From the NCBI RefSeq assembly GCF_028745515.1, contig NZ_JAQZSG010000004.1:62001-126000 (forward strand): 64,000 nt of DNA, read 5' to 3'. The notes beneath the pieces are model-generated. The model was not told the DNA's origin. It saw only the letters and a list, made by a program, of their open reading frames with translations, and searched no databases. Both the position numbers and the translations under genes were made by a program. Positions 18,522 to 26,782 of the stretch are shown here, one piece after another (positions within the stretch are counted from its first letter, which is position 1; every line of letters starts with the position of its first letter). Source of the DNA: Paenibacillus thermotolerans. GTDB taxonomy: Bacteria; Bacillota; Bacilli; Paenibacillales; YIM-B00363.

Positions 18522-18550
18522 TTGACGCTTAAAAAAGACGGTGCTATTAT
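18522..18550 (+). promoter_or_regulatory. Sigma-A type promoter for the sugar ABC operon
   Basis: TTGACG at 18522-18527 and TATTAT at 18545-18550 are separated by 17 bases, close to consensus. A second TTGACA occurs ten bases earlier. The start codon of the binding protein gene is 76 bases downstream of the -10. No cre or operator was recognised nearby. Confidence 0.75.
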
Positions 18551-18626
18551 ATCATCTAATGAACCTAAAGCCTAGTAAACAACTAGGAATAGACGGGTAC
18601 AATACATAGAGAGGGGAAACCAAGCA

Positions 18627-19709
18627 ATGAAAGGCATTAGGAGAGGACCATGGGTTACATTGCTGCTGATTGTCCTTGTGGCGGCGCTGATCGCAGGCTG
18701 CGGCGCAAAGACGGCAAGCAACGAAACGAATGCGGCAGGCGGAGGCGCGGGTGCGGATCAGGCGAACGATTTGTCGGGCAAAAAAATAGCGCTCGTTATG
18801 CAGTTCAATACGGGTACGTTCTCACAGCAATATATTGACGGCGTTACGGAGCAAGTGAAGAAATTCGGCGGGGAAGTAACCGTATTCGCCTCCGATAACG
18901 ATTTGGGCAAAATGGCGAGCAACCTGGACGCGGCGGTGAATCAAGCGTTCGACGGCATCCTGATCGACCATGGACAAGCCGGTGCATTGGAAGCGGGTGT
19001 GAAAAAAGCGCTTGACGCAGGCATTCCGGTTGTAGCGTTCGATGTCGATCTGGCCGTACCGGGCGTAACGGTCGTACAGCAGGCGGACGTGAAACTGGCG
19101 GAAATGACGCTGGAGCGGCTTGCACAGGATGCCGGCGGCAAAGGTACGATCGTTAAAGTTTGGGTCGCGGGCTTCGCACCGATGGAACGCCGCCAAACCG
19201 CATACCAAGCGTTCATGGAAAAGTATCCCGACATGAAAGAGATCGCGGCGTTCGGCAATGCGAACAACCCGGCGCTCGATACTCAATCCCAAATGGAAGC
19301 GATCTTGAAGCAGTACCCGAACAAGGGCGACATTACGGCCGTTTGGGCCGCATGGGATGAATTCGCGAAAGGAGCGACCCGCGCGATCCAACAAGCAGGA
19401 CGGACGGAAATTAAAGTATACGGCATCGACATGAGCGATGAAGATCTGCAAATGATTCAAGATCCGAATTCGCCTTGGGTAGCGTCCGCCGCAGTTGATC
19501 CGAAGGATATCGGACGCGTGCACGCACGTTACTTGTACCAGAAGCTTCACGGCGACGAAACGCCGGATACGGTCGTGCTCGAGCCGGTATTCGTGCACCG
19601 CGAAGACTTGCCGGAGCAGCAAATATCCACAACGGAGCTCAGCCAATACGTAGAAGGCTGGGGAAGCAGCGAGCAAGGCTTGACGGACTGGATGAAAGAG
19701 CTGGAATAA
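18627..19709 (+). CDS. Sugar ABC transporter substrate-binding lipoprotein (RbsB-like)
   Basis: A 360-residue periplasmic-binding-protein type 1 with a lipoprotein signal ending in LIAGC (Cys about residue 26), followed by a low-complexity linker. The domain starts with KKIALVMQFNTGTFSQQYIDGV and includes DGILIDHGQAGALEAG and VVAFDVDLAVPGVTVVQQAD, the pattern of ribose/galactose-type receptors. It captures a sugar outside the membrane and delivers it to the permease encoded downstream. No sugar kinase or isomerase is nearby, so the sugar cannot be named. AGAGGGGAAA precedes the ATG. Confidence 0.9.
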   Translation: MKGIRRGPWVTLLLIVLVAALIAGCGAKTASNETNAAGGGAGADQANDLSGKKIALVMQFNTGTFSQQYIDGVTEQVKKFGGEVTVFASDNDLGKMASNLDAAVNQAFDGILIDHGQAGALEAGVKKALDAGIPVVAFDVDLAVPGVTVVQQADVKLAEMTLERLAQDAGGKGTIVKVWVAGFAPMERRQTAYQAFMEKYPDMKEIAAFGNANNPALDTQSQMEAILKQYPNKGDITAVWAAWDEFAKGATRAIQQAGRTEIKVYGIDMSDEDLQMIQDPNSPWVASAAVDPKDIGRVHARYLYQKLHGDETPDTVVLEPVFVHREDLPEQQISTTELSQYVEGWGSSEQGLTDWMKELE

Positions 19710-19800
19710 GAAGCGGCGAAATCGTTTGACCGTGTTGACGAACCCCACTGGACGGAAAGCCCGGTGGGGATTGCTGCTTCCGGGGGAGGAATGAAGGCAA

Positions 19801-21300
19801 GTGAGTTTGCTCATGAAAAATATTGAGAAGTCGTTTCCGGGAGTCCGCGCACTGAAGCGGGTTTCGTTCGAAGCGAAGCCGGGGGAAATTCACGCGCTGC
19901 TCGGCGCTAACGGCGCGGGCAAGAGCACGCTGATGAAAATTATGTCCGGCGCGTATACGCTTGACAGCGGCTCGATTGAGATCGACGGGCGCGAAGCCGC
20001 CATCGATTCGCCGCTTGATGCGGCAATGGCGGGCATTCACTGCGTGTACCAAGAGGTCGACACCGCCCTTGTCGGCGGCCTAAGCGTGGCCGAGAACATC
20101 TGGATGGACCGTATCGCCCGCGGAGAAATTCGCTGGATACGCTGGGGCAAGCTGCAGCAAGAAGCGGCGGAGCTGTTGAAGAGGCTGGGGAGCACGGTCT
20201 CGCCTTCGGTGAAAATCGAAGAGCTGCCGATTGCCCACAAGCAGATCGTTCTGATCGCGAGGGCGCTTGCCCAAAAAGCCAAATACGTCATCTTCGACGA
20301 GCCGACCGCGCCGCTCAGCTCGGAGGAATCGTCCCGTCTGTTTGCGATTATGCGGCAATTGCGCGCCGCCGGCGTCGGGTGCATATTCATTACCCACCGC
20401 CTTCCGGAAGTGTTCTCCCTGTGCGATCGGATTACCGTCATGCGGGACGGAACGAACGTATCCACGCATGCTGTGGCGGAAACGTCGATTCCCCGGGTCA
20501 TTCGCGACATGCTGGGCAAATCGCTGGAGGAAGAGTTCCCGAAGGCGGAGACTGCAGTCGGGGAGACGATCCTCGAGGTGCGGCATATCGGTAGCGGCAC
20601 GAAGGTGAAGGATGCGGATTTCTCCGTAAAAAGAGGGGAAATCGTCGGAATTGTCGGGTTGGTCGGCGCGGGCAAGACGGAGCTTTCGAGGGCGTTGTTC
20701 GGAGCGGACAAGCTCGATTCCGGCTCGATGCTGCTGCGGGGCGCGGAGGTACGCTTCCAAGAGCCGCGCGAGGCGGTAAGGGCGGGGATCGTGCTCGTAC
20801 CCGAGGAGCGGAGAAAACAAGGCATCTTTATCGAAGAGAGCATTCAGCACAATTTGACGGCATCCGTAATGAGCCTGTTTTCGCGCTTCGGCTTTCAGTC
20901 GGCAGCGAAGGAGAGAATGCATGCCGGCGAAATGGTGGAAAAGGTCGGAATCAAGACCCCGTCGATAAACCAATCGGTAAAGCTGCTCAGCGGCGGCAAC
21001 CAGCAGAAGGTGGCGGTGGGCAAGTGGCTTCCGACAAATGCGGACGTGTTTATTTTCGACGAGCCGACGAAGGGCGTCGATATCGGCGCCAAGAGCGACA
21101 TATTCCGGCTGATCGGATCGCTTGCGGGGGCGGGCAAAGGAATCGTTTATTTGTCCGCGGAAATTCCCGAAGTGCTGGGGCTGGCGGATCGAATTTACGT
21201 CATGTGTGACGGAAAGCTCGTGAAAGAGCTTCAGCGGGGCGAAGCTACCGAAGAAAACATACTGTTTTACGCAAGCGCAGGGGAGGAGCAATCGTCATGA
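19801..21300 (+). CDS. Sugar ABC transporter ATP-binding protein (RbsA/MglA-like)
   Basis: A 499-residue protein with two fused ATPase domains, typical of carbohydrate uptake family 2. First half: Walker A LLGANGAGKST, Walker B YVIFDEPT. Second half: degenerate Walker A GLVGAGKTE, ABC signature LSGGNQQK and FIFDEPTKG. In the first half the signature is replaced by LPIAHKQ, as usual for this family. GTG 19801 is used with GGGGGAGG upstream; ATG 19813 is possible. The stop overlaps the permease start by four bases. Confidence 0.93.
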   Translation: MSLLMKNIEKSFPGVRALKRVSFEAKPGEIHALLGANGAGKSTLMKIMSGAYTLDSGSIEIDGREAAIDSPLDAAMAGIHCVYQEVDTALVGGLSVAENIWMDRIARGEIRWIRWGKLQQEAAELLKRLGSTVSPSVKIEELPIAHKQIVLIARALAQKAKYVIFDEPTAPLSSEESSRLFAIMRQLRAAGVGCIFITHRLPEVFSLCDRITVMRDGTNVSTHAVAETSIPRVIRDMLGKSLEEEFPKAETAVGETILEVRHIGSGTKVKDADFSVKRGEIVGIVGLVGAGKTELSRALFGADKLDSGSMLLRGAEVRFQEPREAVRAGIVLVPEERRKQGIFIEESIQHNLTASVMSLFSRFGFQSAAKERMHAGEMVEKVGIKTPSINQSVKLLSGGNQQKVAVGKWLPTNADVFIFDEPTKGVDIGAKSDIFRLIGSLAGAGKGIVYLSAEIPEVLGLADRIYVMCDGKLVKELQRGEATEENILFYASAGEEQSS

Positions 21301-22283
21301 AGGACAAGCTACTGGACGTTTCATTTAAATACGGCACGGTCGCGCTCATATTTGCGGTCATTGCGGTGTTCGGGGTTACCCAGGAGCACTTTTTCAAAGC
21401 GGGCAATCTGACCGATATATTGCGGTCGATCGCAATCGTAACGTTCGTTGCGATCGGAGTTACGTTCTCGCAAATCGTCAACGGCTTCGACCTATCGGTC
21501 GGCTCCGCCGTATCGTTGTCGACGGTCGTTTCCGCCAGCCTGATGGTGTGGTATCAGCAGCCCCTTATCGTCGTGCTGGTCGTTCCGATCCTGATCGCCG
21601 TCGGCATCGGACTCATCAACTCGTTCCTCATTATTCGCTGGAAAATTCCCGATCTGCTTGCGACGCTTGCGGTGATGTACATTTTCTCGGGGGTGCAGCG
21701 AACGTATACGGCGGGCTACTCAATTTATAACAACATGCAGTTCCCAAGCGGCGAGAAAGCACCGGGCGTGTTCGATCCTTCGTTTCTATGGATCGGGCAA
21801 GGCGAGCTGTTCGGCGTTCCGGTTATGGTGCTCTTAATGCTGCTGGCTGTCATATTCGCGCATATTTTTTTGCAGTATACGCGCTGGGGACGTCAATTTT
21901 ATATGACGGGGGGCAACCGGGAAGCCGCCCGCCTGTCGGGCATTTCCGTCAATCGCGTCCGTCTTGCGGCATACGTGCTGTCGGGAGCGTGCGCTGGCTT
22001 CGCCGGCATATTGTTCGCTTCCCGCGTTGGCACCGGTCAGGTGGACGCCGGGGCGCCGCTTCTCATGGAAGCGGTCGCCGCCGTGTTCGTCGGCTTCTCG
22101 GTATTCGGCGCCGGCAAGCCCAATATGATCGGCACGTTCTTCGGGGCGGTGCTTATCGGGGTGCTCTTGAACGGCTTAACGATGATGAAGCTGCCGTACT
22201 ACGCCTTCGATATCGTCAAAGGACTCGTTCTCGTGCTTGCGCTCGCCTCCACCTATATTCACTTGAATCGGCGCAGAACGTAA
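21297..22283 (+). CDS. Sugar ABC transporter permease (RbsC-like)
   Basis: A 328-residue membrane protein with eight to ten hydrophobic segments. The conserved GFDLSVGSAVSLSTVV block and the cytoplasmic coupling segment GGNREAARLSGISVNRVRL are diagnostic for ribose/xylose-type permeases. It would form a homodimer or work with the single ATPase gene upstream, with which it overlaps as ATGA. It ends 16 bases before the stop of moaB on the other strand. The operon has only one permease gene, normal for RbsABC systems. Confidence 0.92.
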   Translation: MKDKLLDVSFKYGTVALIFAVIAVFGVTQEHFFKAGNLTDILRSIAIVTFVAIGVTFSQIVNGFDLSVGSAVSLSTVVSASLMVWYQQPLIVVLVVPILIAVGIGLINSFLIIRWKIPDLLATLAVMYIFSGVQRTYTAGYSIYNNMQFPSGEKAPGVFDPSFLWIGQGELFGVPVMVLLMLLAVIFAHIFLQYTRWGRQFYMTGGNREAARLSGISVNRVRLAAYVLSGACAGFAGILFASRVGTGQVDAGAPLLMEAVAAVFVGFSVFGAGKPNMIGTFFGAVLIGVLLNGLTMMKLPYYAFDIVKGLVLVLALASTYIHLNRRRT

Positions 22284-22299
22284 TGCGTAACGGATACGG

Positions 22300-22821
22300 T
22301 TATTTCTTGTAAATTTCCCGCATGACGTGTCTCAGCTCGGGGACGACGATTCTCGTCATTGCAAGCTTTACGGCCCCTGTGGAGCCGGGGGTGGAAAATA
22401 CGGCGGTATGCCCGACTACGCCCGCGGTCGCGCGGCTGAGAATCGCGGCCGGGCCGATATCCTCCGCGAAGCTTAAGTAGCGGAATATTTCGCCGAAGCC
22501 GGGCATCTCCTTGTCGAGCGAATCCCTGACCGCTTCATAGGTCGTATCCCGCGGCGCAATGCCGGTGCCGCCGTTGAGCAGCAGCGCTTCGACTTCGGGG
22601 TCTGCCGCCGCTTCATGAACGAGCTCGCGGATTTGATCGTATTCGTCTTTGACGATTGAATAGCGAACGACCGAATAGCCCGCCTCCTCCAGCAGCTGCT
22701 TCATTAGCGCGCCGCTTTTATCGGTTTCCGGGGTGCGGGTGTCGGAAACGGTAACGACCATGCATCTGACTTGGGACGGCGCTTCTTTTCGGTGTTGTTC
22801 TACAGAAGGTATGGAATCCAT
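22300..22821 (-). CDS. moaB: Molybdenum cofactor biosynthesis protein MoaB
   Basis: A 173-residue MoaB/MogA-fold protein. It has the family's TVSDTRTPETDKSG, the loop LLNGGTGIAPRDTTYEAV that binds molybdopterin, PGFGEIFRYLSF, SRATAGVVGHTAVFSTPGSTGAVKLAM, and a C-terminal helix. It probably adenylylates molybdopterin before molybdate insertion. No other cofactor gene is adjacent, but the molybdate importer genes modA and modB are at 42979-44482. It is divergent from the GT2 gene and converges with the sugar permease. Confidence 0.93.
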   Translation of the reverse strand: MDSIPSVEQHRKEAPSQVRCMVVTVSDTRTPETDKSGALMKQLLEEAGYSVVRYSIVKDEYDQIRELVHEAAADPEVEALLLNGGTGIAPRDTTYEAVRDSLDKEMPGFGEIFRYLSFAEDIGPAAILSRATAGVVGHTAVFSTPGSTGAVKLAMTRIVVPELRHVMREIYKK

Positions 22822-22927
22822 GACGGCAAAACTCCTTTATGGCAATTTATGCTTTCTTTATACTATATCATAGCCGGGCAAAGGGTGAGGACAGGCAGCG
22901 GCGGGTCCTCGCTCTTTGTTCTTTTTG

Positions 22928-22956
22928 TTGTGCCCGGCGGCCAAGCCGTATATAAT
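22928..22956 (+). promoter_or_regulatory. Putative promoter of the GT2-MFS operon
   Basis: TATAAT at 22951-22956 with a weak -35 (TTGTGC, 22928-22933) at 17-base spacing, 37 bases before the GT2 start codon. Confidence 0.45.
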
Positions 22957-22992
22957 GATTGTCGTTCTACTGTGATGCAAGGAGGGTACGCA

Positions 22993-24162
22993 ATGATCAT
23001 AGTTTCGGCAATATTGGCAGCGCTATGGACCGCTGTTTTCCTGCGTACCTATAAAGGATTGCAGTCCGTTCCCGATTTGCCGAAAGGCGTCTCTTTGCCG
23101 GAAAAGCCTCCGCTCGTTTCCGTCATTATTGCGGCGAAGGAGGAACAGGAGACGATCGGCGAAACGGTGCGTCACTTGCTGCAGCAGTCGTATCCGCGAA
23201 TGGAAATTATCGCCGTGAACGACCGTTCCGGCGATGCGACGGGGGCGAGGCTTGACGAGCTCAAGTCATGGTCTGCGGGCAAGGAGCATTCACGCATACC
23301 GTTGAAGGTGATTCATATTACGAGCTTGCCCGACGGCTGGCTCGGCAAAAATCACGCGTTATATCAAGGCTATTTGCACTCCAGAGGCTCGTTCCTGCTG
23401 TTTACCGACGCGGATGTCCGGTTTCATCCGGATGCGGTCCGGGACAGCGTCGCATATGCGCTTTCGGAAGGAGCCGATCACGTCACGCTTTCTCCGAAGC
23501 TGGTTTCCAAATCGTTCTGGCTGCGGGCGTTCGTTCATTACTTTCTGTTCAGCTTATTTATGCTGCTGTCGCCTTGGCGGGCGAATGACGACCGTAATAG
23601 AAGCTCCGGCATGGGAATCGGCGCCTTTAATCTACTGCGGCGATCCGCTTACGAAACGATAGGGACTCACGCCGCGTTAGCGATGCGGCCGGATGACGAT
23701 CTCCGGCTTGGAGTACTGGTGAAGCGGCGCGGCTTTAAACAGCGGCTCGCCGCGGGCACGCACCGGATCGCTGTGGAATGGTACACGTCGCTTCGCGCCG
23801 CCGCCCGTGGACTGGAAAAAAATTTATATTCCGGCTTCGGGTACCGGCTCGCATTAGCTGCAGCGGCGATGTGCGGCCAATTGCTGCTGTTCGCCGGACC
23901 TTTTTTGATGCTTTCGTTCGCAAGAGGGGCGGCATTGGCGGTGCTTTTCGCCGTTTGCGCCCTGATTGTCGCCGTATATGTGCTTTGCGTGCGCCGCATG
24001 AACAAAGAGCGTGGGGAAGAGGCGGCCGTTCTGCCGATTTCTGCGCTGCTGCTGACATTCGTTCTCGCAAGGTCCGTATGGCTCGCACACCGTCGGTCGG
24101 GCGTGAATTGGCGGGGAACCTTTTATTCTTTGGACGACTTAAGGAGACTGTATAAATCATGA
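22993..24162 (+). CDS. GT2 glycosyltransferase, CrtQ/HpnB-like membrane type
   Basis: A 389-residue glycosyltransferase with an N-terminal membrane helix, a GT-A domain and three C-terminal membrane segments. VSVIIAAKEEQETIGETVRHLL opens the nucleotide-sugar fold; LPDGWLGKNHALYQGY and FLLFTDADVRFHPDAV give the acceptor region and the DxD metal site. The WLGKN-ALYQG signature is shared with the carotenoid glycosyltransferase CrtQ and hopanoid-associated HpnB, which modify lipids at the membrane. GGAGGG precedes ATG 22993. It overlaps the following MFS gene by four bases. The acceptor is probably lipophilic, but this is inference. Confidence 0.8.
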   Translation: MIIVSAILAALWTAVFLRTYKGLQSVPDLPKGVSLPEKPPLVSVIIAAKEEQETIGETVRHLLQQSYPRMEIIAVNDRSGDATGARLDELKSWSAGKEHSRIPLKVIHITSLPDGWLGKNHALYQGYLHSRGSFLLFTDADVRFHPDAVRDSVAYALSEGADHVTLSPKLVSKSFWLRAFVHYFLFSLFMLLSPWRANDDRNRSSGMGIGAFNLLRRSAYETIGTHAALAMRPDDDLRLGVLVKRRGFKQRLAAGTHRIAVEWYTSLRAAARGLEKNLYSGFGYRLALAAAAMCGQLLLFAGPFLMLSFARGAALAVLFAVCALIVAVYVLCVRRMNKERGEEAAVLPISALLLTFVLARSVWLAHRRSGVNWRGTFYSLDDLRRLYKS

Positions 24163-25346
24163 AGCCTGCAGGGCAAAACTCATTCAACGTCAAAGTAACC
24201 ATACTGCTTTTTGTATGTATTGTCGCAGGCTTCAATCAAGGGCTGCTGCTTCCGCTGTTGACCGTATTGCTCGAGAAAAGCGGAATCCCGGCCAGCATGA
24301 ACGGTTTGAATTCTACGGCCATGTATATCGGTTCGTTCGCGACGATGTTTTTTATCCGTAAGCCTGTCGCCGTCTACGGGTACCGCACCGTCATAGCGGC
24401 GGGACTGTTGCTTGCGGCTGCGGCGACGGCCGCGTTTCCGCTATGGGAGAGCGTCGCATTTTGGTTCGTCCTCAGATTGCTGGTCGGAATCGGGGACAGT
24501 GCGCTTCACTACGCGACGCAGCTATGGATCGTAACGAACAGCCCCGCGGAACGGAGAGGGCGGTTCATTTCGCTGTACGGTATGTGCTACGGAATCGGCT
24601 TCAGTATCGGTCCGTTAGGCTTGAACTTGCTGCCGTTCGGCAATGCCGTACCATTCGTCTTAATATCCGCGGTCATGCTGCTCGCTATGCTTTGCCTTGC
24701 AGCGCTTCCCGCTGACCGGCCCGGAGCGGATTCGGGCGTCGACACCGAAAAGACGAAAGCCTCGACCGTTTACCGGATCGCATGGTTTGCGCTGATTCCT
24801 GCGTTCCTTTATGGCTGCATGGAGGCGTCGCTGAATTCCAACTTTCCGGTTTACGGGCTGAGGATGGGCATCAGCGAGCCGGAGGTTTCCTTGCTTCTCC
24901 TGTCGGTGGGGGTAGGCAGCCTGATTCTTCAGCTTCCGCTCGGTGCGATTAGCGACAAGATCGGGAGAAAGCCGGTTATCCTCACCTGCGCCGTTATCGG
25001 AGGGCTTGCCTTCCTGTCCGTGCCGCTGGCGGGCCGCTCGTTCGTGGGCATACTTGTCGCCTTCGCGGTGGCGGGAGGGCTGGTTGGGTCGTTCTTCTCG
25101 CTAGGTCTCGCTTATGCCGCCGACCGGCTGCCGAAGCAGGCGCTGCCGACGGCGAATATGATCGCCTCGATCCATTTCAGCGTCGGCAGCATCGCCGGAC
25201 CTTACATCGGCGGGTTAGGCATTCAATATGTCGCTTTGCCCAGCGCGTTCCTGTTCCTCGGCGGTATGTTCCTGTTGTACGCTGCGTCCGGCTTGATCGG
25301 TGTCAGGCAGGCAGCCGGAGCTCAAAGTTCGGGTGTGGCCTCATAA
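24159..25346 (+). CDS. MFS transporter coupled to the GT2 gene
   Basis: A 395-residue major facilitator with about twelve helices. It has the inter-helix motif GAISDKIGRKPVI after helix 8 and AERRGRFISLYGMCYGIGFSIGPLG in the fifth-helix region, typical of the drug/sugar exporter branch. Its ATG overlaps the GT2 stop (ATGA), so the two are made together, suggesting export of the glycosylated product or import of its precursor. It ends just before a long hairpin at 25373-25422. Confidence 0.85.
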   Translation: MKPAGQNSFNVKVTILLFVCIVAGFNQGLLLPLLTVLLEKSGIPASMNGLNSTAMYIGSFATMFFIRKPVAVYGYRTVIAAGLLLAAAATAAFPLWESVAFWFVLRLLVGIGDSALHYATQLWIVTNSPAERRGRFISLYGMCYGIGFSIGPLGLNLLPFGNAVPFVLISAVMLLAMLCLAALPADRPGADSGVDTEKTKASTVYRIAWFALIPAFLYGCMEASLNSNFPVYGLRMGISEPEVSLLLLSVGVGSLILQLPLGAISDKIGRKPVILTCAVIGGLAFLSVPLAGRSFVGILVAFAVAGGLVGSFFSLGLAYAADRLPKQALPTANMIASIHFSVGSIAGPYIGGLGIQYVALPSAFLFLGGMFLLYAASGLIGVRQAAGAQSSGVAS

Positions 25347-25372
25347 CGGTTTGGTTTCGGTTCGAAGGTCAG

Positions 25373-25422
25373 AATAAAGCACTCTAATGACAGCCCTAGG
25401 GGTGTCGTTTGAGTGCTTTATT
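25373..25422. terminator. Long hairpin between convergent genes
   Basis: AATAAAGCACTC pairs perfectly with GAGTGCTTTATT, and the interior adds ATGACA with TGTCGT and CCC with GGG. It lies between the MFS gene and the oppositely oriented methyltransferase and could terminate both, although neither side has a long T run. Confidence 0.6.
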
Positions 25423-25490
25423 GGCGATACGACCGGATTTTCCATCGCTCCTCACTGCTCCTCACTGCTCCTAGCTAAAACTCTGCGGTG

Positions 25491-25680
25491 CTAACGGACG
25501 CCACAGACGCTATATCGCCAATTTGCCCCCCCGCCATATCGCTAACGGACACCAGAGACGCTAAACCGCGATTATTGGTGCTTATCCCTGCTTTTTCGTG
25601 GCAATAACTGCAGTGGTGTCCGTTAAAACTTCAAACTCCCTTCAAAACGCCGAATAACTGCGTCCTTGTCCGTTAGCGAT
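25491..25680. repeat. Palindromic intergenic repeats with TAACGGAC core
   Basis: Four copies of a roughly 21-base element. Two are direct (TAACGGAC at 25492 and 25543, each followed by GACGCTA) and two inverted (GTCCGTTA at 25618 and 25668). Spacing is 51 bp between the first pair and 50 bp between the second. The outer half-elements form a perfect 14-bp inverted repeat (25538-25551 with 25667-25680). The tandem GCTCCTCACT just upstream is a short direct repeat. The 363-base gap holds no gene. Confidence 0.75.
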
Positions 25681-25709
25681 CTATGCAGGTTTTCAAAGGT
25701 CGTTTACCG

Positions 25710-26498
25710 TTAAAAAGACAAAGCGTTTTTTCTAGCAAGGAACAATACGACAGCTTGCGGTTTCAGTATAGTTCCACCTTGCCGTTCAATTGCTTCTTCG
25801 ATTTCATCAAACAATCTTATTCGCACATCATCGGAAAGTAATCTATGTCTGGAGTTCGTGTTTAGTAGTGATATATACTCACTTGCCGTATATGTGTCAT
25901 TCCAGCGGTATCGTATTACATCAAGGTCCTTAAACAAACCATCCTTTACAGTTAAAACGGTCCTCTCCTCAATAATGTGCTCCAAGGACGGTTTATTTGA
26001 ATCCTCGAGCTGAGGAGCATATTTTTTGTATATCCCACGGATTTGAGTAAAGACATCATCAAATGAAGGAACATGAACGGTCCAAAAAAACGCAATAGAC
26101 CCGTGATCGCGAAGCAGATCATAAACTTTGCGGTAGCCGAAATGTTGCGGCTGAATGAAATGGAAGGCTGTTCCTGATATTGCTAGGTCGAAGCCGCTTT
26201 TTTCACACTGCCACGTTTCAAACGCGGAATTAATTATTTTAACATTAGGTTTGTCCTTGAATTTTTCTCGAGTAAATTCCGCCAAGTTTTGCCCTAGCTC
26301 GATACAATGAAAGTAATTATACCCAAGCTCAACAAAACCTTTTGTCGCTTGCCCTGTACCGCAGCCGATTTCAAGTATGGAGTCATCTTTTCTCAAATCG
26401 GAATATTCCAATATATCGGTAAAAAGCTTTTCCGGATAGTCAGGTCTGAACTTGTCATATTCCTTTGCGATTTCATTAAAAGTGTTTTTACGTTCCAT
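25710..26498 (-). CDS. Class I SAM-dependent methyltransferase
   Basis: A 262-residue methyltransferase. The SAM-binding motif I is ILEIGCGTGQATKGF, the acidic residue of the next strand is in YFHCIELGQNL, and FDLAISGTAFHFI is motif IV-like. The N-terminus FNEIAKEYDKFRPDYPEKLF is typical of small-molecule methyltransferases. GGAGGG is seven bases before ATG 26498. Base composition is visibly richer in A+T than the neighbours, suggesting acquisition by transfer. A rho-independent terminator lies directly in its leader, so expression is probably attenuated. Substrate unknown; antibiotic or metabolite methylation are possibilities without direct support. Confidence 0.85.
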   Translation of the reverse strand: MERKNTFNEIAKEYDKFRPDYPEKLFTDILEYSDLRKDDSILEIGCGTGQATKGFVELGYNYFHCIELGQNLAEFTREKFKDKPNVKIINSAFETWQCEKSGFDLAISGTAFHFIQPQHFGYRKVYDLLRDHGSIAFFWTVHVPSFDDVFTQIRGIYKKYAPQLEDSNKPSLEHIIEERTVLTVKDGLFKDLDVIRYRWNDTYTASEYISLLNTNSRHRLLSDDVRIRLFDEIEEAIERQGGTILKPQAVVLFLARKNALSF

Positions 26499-26525
26499 TT
26501 GCAACCCTCCGAATTCATTTCGATC

Positions 26526-26620
26526 AAAAAAATAAAACTCCCGCCCCGTAAAGGGACGAGAGTAAGTACTCCGAGTTAGCTCTCTGTAATAGAAGCTGTC
26601 CAATTACTCTCTCTCATCTT
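26526..26620 (-). ncRNA. Leader terminator resembling a truncated T-box
   Basis: On the minus strand the methyltransferase leader has an intrinsic terminator: CTCTCGTCCC pairs with GGGGCGGGAG (10 pairs including two wobbles) around TTTAC, then TTTTATTTTTTT. Upstream, GAGAGTAA (26611-26604) can pair with TTACTCTC (26565-26558), which would block the terminator. AGAGAGTAATTGGACAGC, ACAGAGAGC and the terminator wording resemble the two ends of T-box leaders, but the specifier region and the AGGGTGGNACCGCG box are absent, as if deleted. Confidence 0.45.
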
Positions 26621-26740
26621 TGCTTTTGAAAGGAATATTTTGGTGTTTACGGAATTTTAGCACGGTTGAATTTCTATGGCAACATACATTTTCGAAAGCT
26701 CTTTATAGATTAATCATTAGAGCCCCAATCTAAAAATGTA

Positions 26741-26775
26741 ACTAAACAGAGGCCGCCCAAAAAGGGACGGCCTCC
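26741..26775 (-). terminator. Terminator of the LTA synthase gene
   Basis: On the minus strand GAGGCCGTCCC pairs with GGGCGGCCTC (one bulge) around a short A/T loop. It starts just past the stop codon and is followed by a moderately T-rich stretch. Confidence 0.75.
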
Positions 26776-26782
26776 GTTTTAT

